This document shows positions 41,797 to 50,776 of a stretch of DNA of 64,000 bases, one piece after another. The DNA lies in assembly GCA_902623175.1 (NCBI GenBank), contig CACNSR010000001.1:124001-188000 (forward strand), in the 5' to 3' direction. Position 1 is the stretch's first letter. Each line of letters opens with the position of its first letter. The notes under the pieces were generated by a model that made no database searches, was not told the DNA's origin, and saw only the letters and a list, made by a program, of their open reading frames with translations. Made by a program: the position numbers and the translations under genes. The DNA is from Halieaceae bacterium. Its GTDB lineage: Bacteria > Pseudomonadota > Gammaproteobacteria > Pseudomonadales > Halieaceae.

Positions 41797-44027
41797 ACGC
41801 CTATCAGGAATTCAAAATTATCGGTTCGCGCCCGATCCGGCCCGACGGTCTTGACAAGGTCACTGGCCGAGCGCGCTACGGCGCTGATCTCAACATGCAG
41901 GGTCAGCTATACGGCCATGTAGTGCGAAGCCCTCATGCCCACGCGGTGATTCAATCCATAGATTGCAGCAAGGCATTAGCAATGGAGGGCGTGCTGGCAG
42001 TCATGACGGGCGATGATCTCGTGAAACCCGGCAACGAAATGCTGGGTAGCGGCGAAGGCGCCATGGCGCTAAAGGATTTGGTGCCTATGGTGATGTCGCA
42101 AGGCAAGGTGCTGTTTCACTCACAGGCGGTTGCTGCCGTGGCCGCGACATCGCCCGAACTCGCAGCCGAGGCCTCGGAAGCCGTGGAGGTGGCATACGAG
42201 GTGCTGCCAGTCGTGACCGACCTGCATAAGGCGCTGGCGGCCGACGCACCGATTTTGCATGACGACCGATTCCCGGATGGCTACCCCGATGAGCCCACAA
42301 ATCTTGCCACCCACATCAGCCTCACCGTCGGTGATCCGGACGCGGCTTTTGAAAAAGCCGATGTGGTGATCGAGCAGACCTATTCGGTACCCATGTGCCA
42401 CCAGGGATACATTGAGCCTCACGCCTGCGTGGCACGCGCCGACGCCGCGGGCAGGGTGGATTTGTGGTGTTGCACGCAGGGCCACTTTGCGGTGCGCCAC
42501 TACACTTCTGCTGTGACCGGTATTGATGCGGGCAAGATCAAGGTCACCGCCTCTGAAATCGGCGGCGGCTTTGGCGGGAAGACCACCGTATATCTTGAAC
42601 CTCTTGCTGTAGTGCTCGCCCAAAAATCTGGTCGCCCCGTGAAGATGGTAATGGATCGGGGCGATGTGTTCCGTGCCACTGGGCCGGCACCCGGTGCGGA
42701 GACCAAGGTGAAGCTCGGCGCGACGTGCGACGGCAAACTAGTGGCGGCGGATGTCGAGTGCTTGATGGACTCAGGTGCCTACAACGGCAACCCGGCAGGG
42801 ATCCCGGCTTTTATGGCCACGGCCTGCTACAAGCTTAAGGATGCGCGTTCTACAGGCCGTTCCGTCTACACGAATAAACCGAAAATCCACGCCTATCGGG
42901 CGCCCAGTATTCCGCAGGTCACACTCGGGGTCGAGCTCGCGATCACCGAGCTCGCCGCCGAGTTAGGTATAGATCCCATTGAGTTCCGCCTTATGAACGC
43001 GGTGGAAGAGGGTGACGCCAATATGATGGGAGCGTCCTACAAGCGCATCGGTTTGCGCGAGTGTCTTGAAGTGGCTAGGAACCATGGACACTACAAGTCT
43101 GCGGTCGCCGAAGGGGCCGGCCGCGGGGTGGCTATGGGCTATTGGATTAATGCTGGCATGCAATCGAGCGCCACACTCAACGTGATAGCCGATGGTCATG
43201 TGTCGATTCTGACAGGCAGCCCGGATATTGGCGGCTCCCGTGCCTCCATGGCGTTGATGGCGTCAGAAGTTTTGGGGATTCCCTTTGAGCATATTCACCC
43301 GCAGGTGGCCGCCACCGATTCGGTGGGTCATACGGATGTAACGGGCGGTAGCAGGACCACGCTGGCGACCGGACAGGCGGTCATTCAGGCAGCCGAGCAG
43401 TGTGTGGCAGAAATGTGCCGGCGCGCCGCGGCGGAATGGGAGGTGGAACCCGGCCTGGTAAGCTGGTCCCAGGGCGCCGCGCATTACGGTGATCAGAGCC
43501 TGACCTTTGAAGACCTTGCCGGTCGCGCAGGTGCGATGGGCGGGCCACTAACGTTCTCGACTTCCCTAACCTCGACCAGCACCGCGCCGGGTTTCGGAGT
43601 GCACATCTGTGACGCCGAGGTCGATAAAGAAACGGGTCGCACCACCATCACACGCTACACCGCGATTCAGGATGCCGGTAAGGCGATCCACCCTGACTAC
43701 GTTGAGGGTCAGATGCAGGGGGGTGCAGTGCAGGGCATTGGCTGGGCGCTCAATGAGGAGTACCTCTACAGCGATGAGGGCGCATTGGAGAACCCCGGGT
43801 TTCTCGACTACCGCATCCCGGTGGCTTCCGACCTGCCGTTTATTAATGCGGTGATTGTGGAAGTGCCCAACCCGCTCCATCCGTTTGGGGTGAAAGGTGT
43901 GGGTGAGGTGCCGATTGTGCCACCCATGCCGGCGATCGCCGAGGCGGTCTATCAGTCCACAGGTGTGCGGTTCCGAGATTTGCCGCTCAATCCACCTAAG
44001 ATCTTGGCGGCACTCGCAAACAGTTGA
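41793..44027 (+). CDS. molybdenum hydroxylase, molybdopterin-binding large subunit
   Basis: 744 residues from ATG at 41793, which overlaps the small-subunit stop; the longer frame is a shadow. Motifs: GGGFGGK near 257 (Moco contact), AYRAP near 366 and the catalytic Glu in GVGEVPI near 706. The AYRAP loop excludes form I CO dehydrogenase, which has AYxCSFR, so this is another hydroxylase, for example for an aldehyde, N-heterocycle or aryl-CoA. No Moco-insertion gene (CoxD/XdhC type) is next to it. Confidence 0.92.
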   Translation: MNAYQEFKIIGSRPIRPDGLDKVTGRARYGADLNMQGQLYGHVVRSPHAHAVIQSIDCSKALAMEGVLAVMTGDDLVKPGNEMLGSGEGAMALKDLVPMVMSQGKVLFHSQAVAAVAATSPELAAEASEAVEVAYEVLPVVTDLHKALAADAPILHDDRFPDGYPDEPTNLATHISLTVGDPDAAFEKADVVIEQTYSVPMCHQGYIEPHACVARADAAGRVDLWCCTQGHFAVRHYTSAVTGIDAGKIKVTASEIGGGFGGKTTVYLEPLAVVLAQKSGRPVKMVMDRGDVFRATGPAPGAETKVKLGATCDGKLVAADVECLMDSGAYNGNPAGIPAFMATACYKLKDARSTGRSVYTNKPKIHAYRAPSIPQVTLGVELAITELAAELGIDPIEFRLMNAVEEGDANMMGASYKRIGLRECLEVARNHGHYKSAVAEGAGRGVAMGYWINAGMQSSATLNVIADGHVSILTGSPDIGGSRASMALMASEVLGIPFEHIHPQVAATDSVGHTDVTGGSRTTLATGQAVIQAAEQCVAEMCRRAAAEWEVEPGLVSWSQGAAHYGDQSLTFEDLAGRAGAMGGPLTFSTSLTSTSTAPGFGVHICDAEVDKETGRTTITRYTAIQDAGKAIHPDYVEGQMQGGAVQGIGWALNEEYLYSDEGALENPGFLDYRIPVASDLPFINAVIVEVPNPLHPFGVKGVGEVPIVPPMPAIAEAVYQSTGVRFRDLPLNPPKILAALANS

Positions 44028-44231
44028 GCACCTGTCGTGCTCGCTTCAGTGGATCATCAGCCCATTATGTACCTGATCGCTTGCCCCCCCTCTTAAATTT
44101 AGACTTGGAGTTCCTCCGTTAGTCCGGCACTGGTGTTTTCAGCGCGCTTGGGTATGGTGTTTTCAGGAGCAACAACAGGGGCAGGGAACGCCACAGCATT
44201 CACTTAGTACAACTGAAGAAAGGGGAAGGGA

Positions 44232-44657
44232 ATGAAAAAATGGTTTTTAGTTTGTTTGATATTTGTCACACCGCTAGCGCTGGCTGATGGTCACGGTGAT
44301 CTGGGGCTTGAGAAGCGACAGCCAGATGCGCCCATGAATGTGACCTCGGTGGTTCTAGGAGAGGACGTCACTTCGGTGAGTGCCGAAGGCGATATGGAAG
44401 GGTATGGTAAAGTGTATGTCACTTATTACCTCAGCTACAATGCGGCTCGCACGGGCGGCACCGTTGATGGCCAGGGTCGCGGTTTTACACCCGACGGTTA
44501 TGCGTCGGGTCGTTTCCAAGGCTTCTGGGAGCTGGTTGACGGTGTGGTCGTGATGCGTAACGTGGTGAACATCACCGACAACACCATGAATCTCGATGTG
44601 ATTAAGTTCAACCCGCTGACGAGAGAGCTGGTGGTGCAGGCCTATATTTTGAAGTAA
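44232..44657 (+). CDS. small exported protein, unknown function
   Basis: 141 residues preceded by AAAGGGGAAGGGA. A signal peptide of about 18 residues (MKKWFLVCLIFVTPLALA) is clear. The mature part is beta-rich with Gly and Tyr, for example YYLSYNAARTGGTVDGQGRG and FQGFWELVDGVVVMRNV, suggesting a small periplasmic beta barrel or lipocalin-like ligand binder. No family is recognised. A strong terminator follows, so it is a single-gene unit after the molybdenum hydroxylase operon. Confidence 0.75.
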   Translation: MKKWFLVCLIFVTPLALADGHGDLGLEKRQPDAPMNVTSVVLGEDVTSVSAEGDMEGYGKVYVTYYLSYNAARTGGTVDGQGRGFTPDGYASGRFQGFWELVDGVVVMRNVVNITDNTMNLDVIKFNPLTRELVVQAYILK

Positions 44658-44670
44658 GTCCGGGATTGCG

Positions 44671-44713
44671 CACAGCAAACCCCGCAACTGCGGCGTTTGC
44701 TGTGGCATTTTAT
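44671..44713 (+). terminator. strong Rho-independent terminator
   Basis: CACAGCAAAC (44671-44680) pairs perfectly with GTTTGCTGTG (44695-44704); the loop itself can extend the stem (CCGCA/TGCGG). GCATTTTATA follows. It sits 14 nt after the stop of the small exported protein. The minus strand lacks a T-run, so it mainly ends rightward transcription. Confidence 0.85.
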
Positions 44714-44747
44714 ATCATCGGTACGCCAGGTGCGGACATTGTGATGA

Positions 44748-46205
44748 TCAGCTTTTGATCTGCGCCTTGATGGTCTTATCGCTGGTTTTGCCATACGGCG
44801 GCAGCATGCCACCCAGCTTGGCCACGTTGAACTTCAGCGTCTGGCTATAAATCGATTTCGCGTGGCTGAAGGTCTTGAAGCCCTCAATGCCATGGTAGGA
44901 GCCCATACCAGACGGGCCGACGCCGCCAAAGGGCATGTCCTCCTGTGCGATGTGGAAGATCACATCGTTGATGCACACACCGCCTGAGGTGGTGCGATGC
45001 AGGAAGGCTTCCTCTTCGCCCTTGTTCGTGCCGAAGTAGTAGGCAGCCAGCGGACGGGGCTTGGCATTGATGTAGTCGATGGTCTCATCGAAGTGCTTGT
45101 AGGTACGAATCGGCAACAGCGGCCCAAAGATTTCCTCTTCCATACAGAGCGCGTCACTCTCAGGCGATACGATCAGCGTGGGTGGGATCTTGCCCGTGCC
45201 ATTGCTGAAGTCCTCATTTGCGGGGTTAAGCGGGATGATGCGGCAGCTCCGTTGCTCGGCATCCTCAAGGTAGCCACTCAGACGCTTGTGGTGACGCTCG
45301 TTAATCACCGAGGTGTACTGGTCATTGTCACGCAGGCTTGAATACATTTCGTTCACTGCTATGGTTGCGAGACTGATCACTTCCTCCAGTTGCTCCTCGG
45401 GCACCAACAAGTAGTCAGGAGCGAGACAGATCTGGCCGGCGTTGAGCGTCTTACCCAACATCACGCGTTGAATCGCCTGCTCCAGATTCGCTGAGCGGGA
45501 AATCACGACCGGCGACTTGCCGCCGAGTTCCAGCGTTACCGGCACCAGGTTGCGCGCCGCAGCGGTGAGAATGTGGCGGGCGATATTGGTCGCACCGGTG
45601 AAGATCATGTGATCAAAGGGCAGGGCGGAGAACGCCTGACCCATTTCGGGGCCGCCCGAGACGGTAGTGACCTCAGTGGGGTCGTAGGCCTCGGCGATGA
45701 TCTCTTCAATTACCTTTGAGGTTTCGGGAGTGAACTCCGAGGGTTTGATCATAGCCCGGTTTCCTGCAGCGAGGATACCGGCCAGCGGCTGGAACACCAT
45801 TGCCACTGGGAAGTTCCAAGGCGCGACGATGCCGATCACGCCTTTGGGCTGGTATTGAATATGCGAGCGTCCACCCAGCAACCCCAGAGGAAAGGTTGAG
45901 GGGCGTTTCTCGTCCTTCATCCACTTCTTAAGGTGCTTGCGGCAGTGCTTCATAGAACCGATCGAGGCGGCAACGTCGGTCATCAGGTTGATCTGGTCAG
46001 GACGGCAGACGAAGTCCTTGTTGATGGCTTCGCTGATGCGATCTGCGTGGCGGACCAGCACGTCGATCGCGCGATTCAGTCGATCGATGCGGGTCTCCGC
46101 GGAGACAAAGCCTTCCTGCAGGTAGCTCTCTCGCTGCGCCGTGAGCGCATCCTGCATTTTAAGTTCAATATCGGGGCTGACTACGACTTGTTGCGGGGCA
46201 TTCAT
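44748..46205 (-). CDS. coniferyl-aldehyde-dehydrogenase-like ALDH
   Basis: 485 residues from ATG at 46205, with GAGAAGAG upstream; a longer frame to 46241 lacks one. Aldehyde dehydrogenase domains: NAD site VAPWNFP (128-134) and GATNIAR (204-210), catalytic Glu226 (ELGGKSP) and Cys260 (NAGQIC). The compact N-terminus, lysine-rich WMKDEKRP and overall length match the coniferyl-aldehyde dehydrogenase (CalB) branch acting on aryl or medium-chain aldehydes. Downstream of the acyl-CoA pathway run, from which it is set apart by a 141-bp gap with an inverted repeat. Confidence 0.9.
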   Translation of the reverse strand: MNAPQQVVVSPDIELKMQDALTAQRESYLQEGFVSAETRIDRLNRAIDVLVRHADRISEAINKDFVCRPDQINLMTDVAASIGSMKHCRKHLKKWMKDEKRPSTFPLGLLGGRSHIQYQPKGVIGIVAPWNFPVAMVFQPLAGILAAGNRAMIKPSEFTPETSKVIEEIIAEAYDPTEVTTVSGGPEMGQAFSALPFDHMIFTGATNIARHILTAAARNLVPVTLELGGKSPVVISRSANLEQAIQRVMLGKTLNAGQICLAPDYLLVPEEQLEEVISLATIAVNEMYSSLRDNDQYTSVINERHHKRLSGYLEDAEQRSCRIIPLNPANEDFSNGTGKIPPTLIVSPESDALCMEEEIFGPLLPIRTYKHFDETIDYINAKPRPLAAYYFGTNKGEEEAFLHRTTSGGVCINDVIFHIAQEDMPFGGVGPSGMGSYHGIEGFKTFSHAKSIYSQTLKFNVAKLGGMLPPYGKTSDKTIKAQIKS

Positions 46206-46280
46206 TGCTCTTCTCTTTACCAAGGTGAACGCAGTATACACATTTGCTCCAGCAAAGTGGCCTGATCAGGAGCGTTTGCT

Positions 46281-46335
46281 TAAATCAATTTTCGCTATAT
46301 GAATACGGCATAAGTATATGAAAATTATTGATTTA
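46281..46335. promoter_or_regulatory. 9-bp inverted repeat ahead of the aldehyde dehydrogenase gene
   Basis: TAAATCAAT (46281-46289) and ATTGATTTA (46327-46335) are perfect inverted arms 37 bp apart; inner ATTTTC and GAAAAT segments extend the symmetry with small bulges. AT-rich, between the DAO flavoprotein stop and the ALDH start. A TATACT-like -10 for the ALDH gene lies at about 46233-46238 on the minus strand. It may be a double operator or a processing hairpin. Confidence 0.45.
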
Positions 46336-46346
46336 TGAGAGGATTC

Positions 46347-47759
46347 CTAATGCGGATCAAGCTGATCGCACAGCCAGCCTACAGCTCTTGCAGGCGCGCC
46401 CTCGCCGTATCGATCCAGCAGCCATTCCTCTGTGGTAAACGCCATCATCGTGGCCTTGAGGCCAAGTCGGGGGAAGGGCTCGGGTTCCCACCGCTTGAGT
46501 TCTTCGAGTGAGCGCTGTGTTACCCACGGCATGCGAGTCCGATCGGTGTCCTGACCTGCGAGCAACTCAGCCAGCGTGTGGCCGAATAGAAAGCTGGCGC
46601 CCACGCCTTCGCCGACATAGCCGCCCGCGGTGGCGATACCAGAGTAGGTGTCGTGGATGACATGCGGGTGCCAGCCGCGGGGCGCGCCCACGCTACCGCC
46701 CCAGTTGTGGGTGAAGCGCACCCCCGCAAGCTGCGGAAAAAGACTGAGCGCGATGCGTTCCCTTTGCTGGCCGGTGGCCCGCGTGTCGCTGAGCCCGTGT
46801 TGCGGGAGGCCGCCCGGCTGATAGTGGCCCCGTGCGCCGATCACCAATCGGTTGTCGGCAGTGCGTTGCAGATAAGTGGCCGCGCGGGTGCAGTCAGCGA
46901 AGGTCTCTTTGTCGGCAAAGCCCAGGCCTGACCATTGCATATCGCTCAAGGGTTCGGTGGCGACCATGCCGGTCTGCAGCGGAATCACTCGTCGGTGCAG
47001 CGGGTTACCGGCCTCTGAATAACCCTCGGTAGCCACAACGATCTGGCCAGCTTGAATATTGCCCCGGTCACACTGGATGACGCCAGAGTGAATGTCATGG
47101 GCGCGGGTGTGTTCGAATACCCGAACCCCCAGCGACTTGACCACCCTCGCCAGCCCCGTCACCAACTTGGCCGGTTGTATGCGCGCTACGTGGGGCGTGA
47201 ACACCGCGCCACCTGGGTTCGCGACTTGAACGCGATCGCGGAGCTCAGTCGGTGTCAGCCAGCGGTAGTCGTCTTCGCCGAACCCCAGAACGTGAAAGCC
47301 GGCGAGTATCTTTTGGGCCCGCGCGACCTGCACGTCGTGCCGGGCCGCGGCCACGATGCAGCCGCCGTGATGAAAATCGCAGTCGATATTCTCTTTGACG
47401 AGGATCTCGCCGGCGCGTGAGACCAGCTGGGTCAGTTGTTGCCGCGCGGCAGCGGGCAGGGTCCCATTGTCATCAGTAAAAGCATCGCAGCCCTCCAGAG
47501 CCCCCATCAGCCAGCCGCCATTGCGCCCGGAGGCCCCGTGCCCAATGCGCTTGGCCTCGACCAACATCACGTCGAGGTCAGGTTGAAGCTGCTTTAGAAA
47601 ATACGCGGTCCAGAGCCCGGTATAGCCCCCACCCACGATCGCAGTGTCCGCGGTGGTGTCGGTCTCGAGTGGAGGCTCTGCGGCGTCGCGTTTTAGGCCA
47701 TCCCACCACAAGCACGGGCTGGCCGCTTGTTGGGCGTAAGGTTGGATTGCTGCTTCCAT
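46347..47759 (-). CDS. FAD-dependent oxidoreductase, DAO/PuuB-like
   Basis: 470 residues from ATG at 47759; GTG one codon before. N-terminal Rossmann AIVGGGYTGLWTAYFL, then VEAKRIGHGASGRNGGWLMG, which matches gamma-glutamylputrescine oxidoreductase and other DadA-like enzymes, and a C-terminal YVGEGVGAS FAD loop. Oxidises an amine or N-methyl amino acid to imine or aldehyde with release of amine. It follows the Rieske gene by 39 bp. Such an enzyme in a CoA-pathway run hints at an amine-bearing substrate or intermediate. Confidence 0.87.
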   Translation of the reverse strand: MEAAIQPYAQQAASPCLWWDGLKRDAAEPPLETDTTADTAIVGGGYTGLWTAYFLKQLQPDLDVMLVEAKRIGHGASGRNGGWLMGALEGCDAFTDDNGTLPAAARQQLTQLVSRAGEILVKENIDCDFHHGGCIVAAARHDVQVARAQKILAGFHVLGFGEDDYRWLTPTELRDRVQVANPGGAVFTPHVARIQPAKLVTGLARVVKSLGVRVFEHTRAHDIHSGVIQCDRGNIQAGQIVVATEGYSEAGNPLHRRVIPLQTGMVATEPLSDMQWSGLGFADKETFADCTRAATYLQRTADNRLVIGARGHYQPGGLPQHGLSDTRATGQQRERIALSLFPQLAGVRFTHNWGGSVGAPRGWHPHVIHDTYSGIATAGGYVGEGVGASFLFGHTLAELLAGQDTDRTRMPWVTQRSLEELKRWEPEPFPRLGLKATMMAFTTEEWLLDRYGEGAPARAVGWLCDQLDPH

Positions 47760-47798
47760 CACCCAGTGTCGCAGTCACAAGGCGGCGAGCTCATACGC

Positions 47799-49151
47799 TC
47801 AGGCATGCAGTCGGCGTTCCAGTTCAACATGGAAGTGCCGCAACCGCTGCTCCTGCTCGCCCCAGAGTTGTCCCTTGAACGCCTTGCTACGCATGCCTTC
47901 CTGCACCGAGGGCAGAAACGCGGCGTCCTGGCTCAGCACCAGGCCGAGACCCGGGTCTTCGTCGATGAGAAAACTCTCTGTCTCGGGCCGCACGCTACCG
48001 GTGACATTCGTACCCTCCGGCAACCCCATCCACGCAGGCGGGCAGTAGTTGGGATCGTCTACCGGGAACATCAGTGTCATGGTGTCGTACCAAAAGCGCT
48101 CTGGGTCCGTGTCGTGGGGTATGAAGCGCATCAAAAAGATGGCCTCGGGGTGGCAGCCGATTTGGACGTTGGGGAAAATTCCGGTCGCCCAACTGTCTGA
48201 CAGCTGACCGTCAGTAAAGCGTTCATAACCCAAACCAAGGCGCTCAGACCGCTCGCGCTTGGCCTGCTGAATCGCGGACCGCACATCGGCGGCGGTGCCG
48301 GTAAAACCGGCGGGATCCACACCTGCTTCCTGCAGCATGTACTGCAGCCCTTCATTGACCGTGGTCTGGTCCGCCTGACGCGGGCTGGGTTGCCCCAGCG
48401 GCACGATCATGCGGCTGGCGCCGTTGGGGTAGCAATCGTACTGCACGTTCAAATCGCCCATGACGCCACGGGTCTCGGGGTGCACCGCGTGCAGGTGATA
48501 GCTCTCATAGAATGCTTCGACGCCCACTTTCCAGTTGGAGCCCCACTCGCTACGCACGTGACGCACTACTCGCATCTGGTCGATCCGGTAGTTCTCGAGG
48601 TAGCCCTCAGGAAGGCCAACCGCTTCTTTGAGCGGGGATGGGGTGTCAGCCATACTGACGAAGACCAGCCCCGCGTGCTCCTCACAGGCCACTGGTGTGA
48701 GTCCCGGGCGGTGACAAATAACGGGCTCCTGAAAGGTTTCCTCGTCCGTGATGGTGCGCAGCTCCCCGCTATTGCGAAAGCTCCAGCTGTGGAAGGGGCA
48801 GACGAAGACTTTCTTGTTGCCTCGCTCTTCGATTAACAGTCGGGCACCTCGATGGGGGCAGACGTTATAGAACGCCTTGATTCCCTCTTGCGTGCGGGTG
48901 ACGATGATCGACTCACTGCGCACGCGAAATAAAAAGTAGTCACCGAGTTTTGGTATATCGGAGCTGACCCCGGCAATCAGCCAGCTCTGCGTCCAGACCT
49001 TGTTCCACTCGCGCTGCATTTGCTCCGCGCTGAAGTAGCCGTCTTTGCCGTAAATTTCGGCGCCATTGTCAATGGGGGGTTGCTTGGCCTCGAGACTTTC
49101 GACGGGTGCATCCGGGTTAATGACGGCAACGGGAATCATCTTGCTGTTCAT
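47799..49151 (-). CDS. Rieske non-heme iron oxygenase, alpha subunit (ring-hydroxylating type)
   Basis: 450 residues from ATG at 49151 with GAGGA before it; the frame is open to 49289 without a start signal. Rieske ligands Cys98/His100 (CPHRG) and Cys118/His121 (CPFH). Catalytic site VEAFYESYHLHAVHPE gives iron ligands His219 and His224. Longer than the enzyme at 27494 and more like ring-hydroxylating or O-demethylating oxygenases. No beta subunit, ferredoxin or reductase gene is adjacent. It sits mid-run between DUF35 and DAO genes. Confidence 0.92.
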   Translation of the reverse strand: MNSKMIPVAVINPDAPVESLEAKQPPIDNGAEIYGKDGYFSAEQMQREWNKVWTQSWLIAGVSSDIPKLGDYFLFRVRSESIIVTRTQEGIKAFYNVCPHRGARLLIEERGNKKVFVCPFHSWSFRNSGELRTITDEETFQEPVICHRPGLTPVACEEHAGLVFVSMADTPSPLKEAVGLPEGYLENYRIDQMRVVRHVRSEWGSNWKVGVEAFYESYHLHAVHPETRGVMGDLNVQYDCYPNGASRMIVPLGQPSPRQADQTTVNEGLQYMLQEAGVDPAGFTGTAADVRSAIQQAKRERSERLGLGYERFTDGQLSDSWATGIFPNVQIGCHPEAIFLMRFIPHDTDPERFWYDTMTLMFPVDDPNYCPPAWMGLPEGTNVTGSVRPETESFLIDEDPGLGLVLSQDAAFLPSVQEGMRSKAFKGQLWGEQEQRLRHFHVELERRLHA

Positions 49152-49179
49152 CGTCCTCACTCTTGTGCAGTGCCTGGGT

Positions 49180-49596
49180 TCAGGCGTCCCCGCCATCCAG
49201 TGCGGGGTGTAAACGAAACAACGGCAGTGTGATGTCTTCTGACCACGCTGCAAAGTCCACCTTAACCGAGAGCCCCACCGCAAGCCCATCGGGGTCAGCG
49301 CCGACGATCTGACTCATCATGCGCGGGCCCTCGTCCAAGTCAATCAGGGCGATCACATAAGGCGCCTCAAAATCGGCAGAAACGCCCCGACGAACCACCG
49401 TGTAAGTGGCGATGGTGCCGGTGCCACTGGCGTCTTCCCACACCAGCTGATCACTGTGGCAGGCATCGCAGTGAGTGCGCGGATAAAACAGTGCGTGACC
49501 ACAGCTATGGCAGCGCTGCAGCACCAGCTTGCCCGCTGCACAGGCATCGTAAAAAGGCTGCTCGGTTGGTGTGGGGCGTGGTACAGGCTTGGCCAC
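49180..49596 (-). CDS. DUF35 Zn-ribbon/OB-fold acyl-CoA-associated protein
   Basis: 138 residues. GTG at 49596, two nt after the thiolase-like stop, is the probable start; the longer frame overlaps that gene. N-terminal rubredoxin-like Zn ribbon RCHSCGHALFYPRTHCDAC (two CxxC pairs) and a C-terminal OB fold (YTVVRRGVSADFEAPYVIALIDLDEGPR). DUF35 proteins bind thiolase-fold partners; in steroid side-chain degradation the DUF35 part of ChsH2 is needed by the aldolase Ltp2. The adjacency here to a thiolase-like gene fits the same partnership. Confidence 0.92.
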   Translation of the reverse strand: MAKPVPRPTPTEQPFYDACAAGKLVLQRCHSCGHALFYPRTHCDACHSDQLVWEDASGTGTIATYTVVRRGVSADFEAPYVIALIDLDEGPRMMSQIVGADPDGLAVGLSVKVDFAAWSEDITLPLFRLHPALDGGDA

Positions 49597-49598
49597 AG

Positions 49599-50771
49599 TC
49601 AGTGCTCCACGCCGAGAATGATGGTGGCGTGGCTCGACATAATGCCGCCCTGCGCGTGGCATAGTGCCGTGCGCATGTTGGGCAGCTGCCGCTCACCCGC
49701 ATCGCCCCGCATCTGGGTGATTGCCTCTGTGAGGCCGAACATCGCGCCGGGGTTGCCGGGATGACAATAAGACAGCATCCCGCCGTGGGTATTCATGGGT
49801 TTGCTGCCGCCGGGCCGGCTGATTCCGCTGGCCAGCCAGTCGCCGCCCTCACCCTTGCCGCAAAAGCCAAGATCCTCGATTTGAATTAGTAGCGCAGGGG
49901 TGAAGCAGTCATAGAGCTGCAAAAGATTAATATCGTCGGGTGTGAGCCCCGCCTCGGCGTAGGCAGCCTGACCCGATTGCACCGCAGCCGACGTTGTAAG
50001 GTCTTTCGCCTGGCTGATGTGTTCATAGGCGTGTCCCTCGCCATAACCAAGCAGGGTGATGGCCTTGTGGGGGCCATCTTTTGCCCGGTCTTTGCGGGTG
50101 ATCACTACCGCTGCACCGCCATCTGACACCAGCGAGCAATCTAGGACTTTGAGCGGGTCGGCGATCGCGCGGGAGTTCATGACGTCTTCGACTGAGATGG
50201 GATCGCGCATCTGTGCTTTGGGGTGCTGGGTCGCCCAGGCCCGGCAGGACACTGCAGCCTCGGCAAACTGGGGTTCGGTGGTGCCGAACTGGTGCATATG
50301 AGCGCGGGCGATCAGCGCGTAGTAAGCGGGGACGGTGGGTCCATAGGGTTGTTCGTAATGGGGGTGCCCCGAGCTTGACTGCACCACCATGGCCTGTTCG
50401 CGGGTCATGAAACTGCGCAAGCTATCTCCCATCGCTACAACGATCGTGTCTGCCATGCCGGCATGAATGGCGGCGGCCGCCATGTTGAGTGCCATAAAAG
50501 TGGTACCGCCGCCGGTATTGACGGTGACACAGTGTCGAGGTTGCCAGCCGATGTACTCGGCAACTGCCTCTGCGTGATACATGATGGGTTCGGCGAAGGC
50601 ATTGCAGGTAATGAGCCCGTCGACCTCAGCGAGGGTCAGGCCAGCATCTTCAATGGCATCAAGGGTGACCTGTACGCACAGTTCGCGGGGGCTTTTATCC
50701 GGCACGATGCCCACGGCGCTCTCTGCCATTCCAATCAGCGCAAACTCTCCCCCTAGTCCCGATACACTCAT
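49599..50771 (-). CDS. SCP-x/Ltp2-type thiolase homologue lacking the nucleophilic Cys
   Basis: 390 residues, thiolase fold of the lipid-transfer-protein branch (DGLITCNAFAEP, EIDDLG-like NLLQLYDCFTPALL, GGMLSYCHPGNPGAMF). At the N-x-x-C position of thiolases it reads NTGGGTT, with Gly88 in place of the acylated Cys, so ordinary thiolysis is not expected. Ltp2-type members are retro-aldolases that cut beta-hydroxyacyl-CoA. Neighbours are two hot-dog hydratase halves upstream (5 bp) and DUF35 downstream (2 bp), the same set as the steroid lyase complex. Confidence 0.88.
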   Translation of the reverse strand: MSVSGLGGEFALIGMAESAVGIVPDKSPRELCVQVTLDAIEDAGLTLAEVDGLITCNAFAEPIMYHAEAVAEYIGWQPRHCVTVNTGGGTTFMALNMAAAAIHAGMADTIVVAMGDSLRSFMTREQAMVVQSSSGHPHYEQPYGPTVPAYYALIARAHMHQFGTTEPQFAEAAVSCRAWATQHPKAQMRDPISVEDVMNSRAIADPLKVLDCSLVSDGGAAVVITRKDRAKDGPHKAITLLGYGEGHAYEHISQAKDLTTSAAVQSGQAAYAEAGLTPDDINLLQLYDCFTPALLIQIEDLGFCGKGEGGDWLASGISRPGGSKPMNTHGGMLSYCHPGNPGAMFGLTEAITQMRGDAGERQLPNMRTALCHAQGGIMSSHATIILGVEH

Positions 50772-50776
50772 GGCTC

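Noticed and set aside
40433-44027. Calling the operon aerobic CO dehydrogenase (coxMSL)
   Set aside because: The large subunit lacks the AYxCSFR loop that defines form I CO dehydrogenase.
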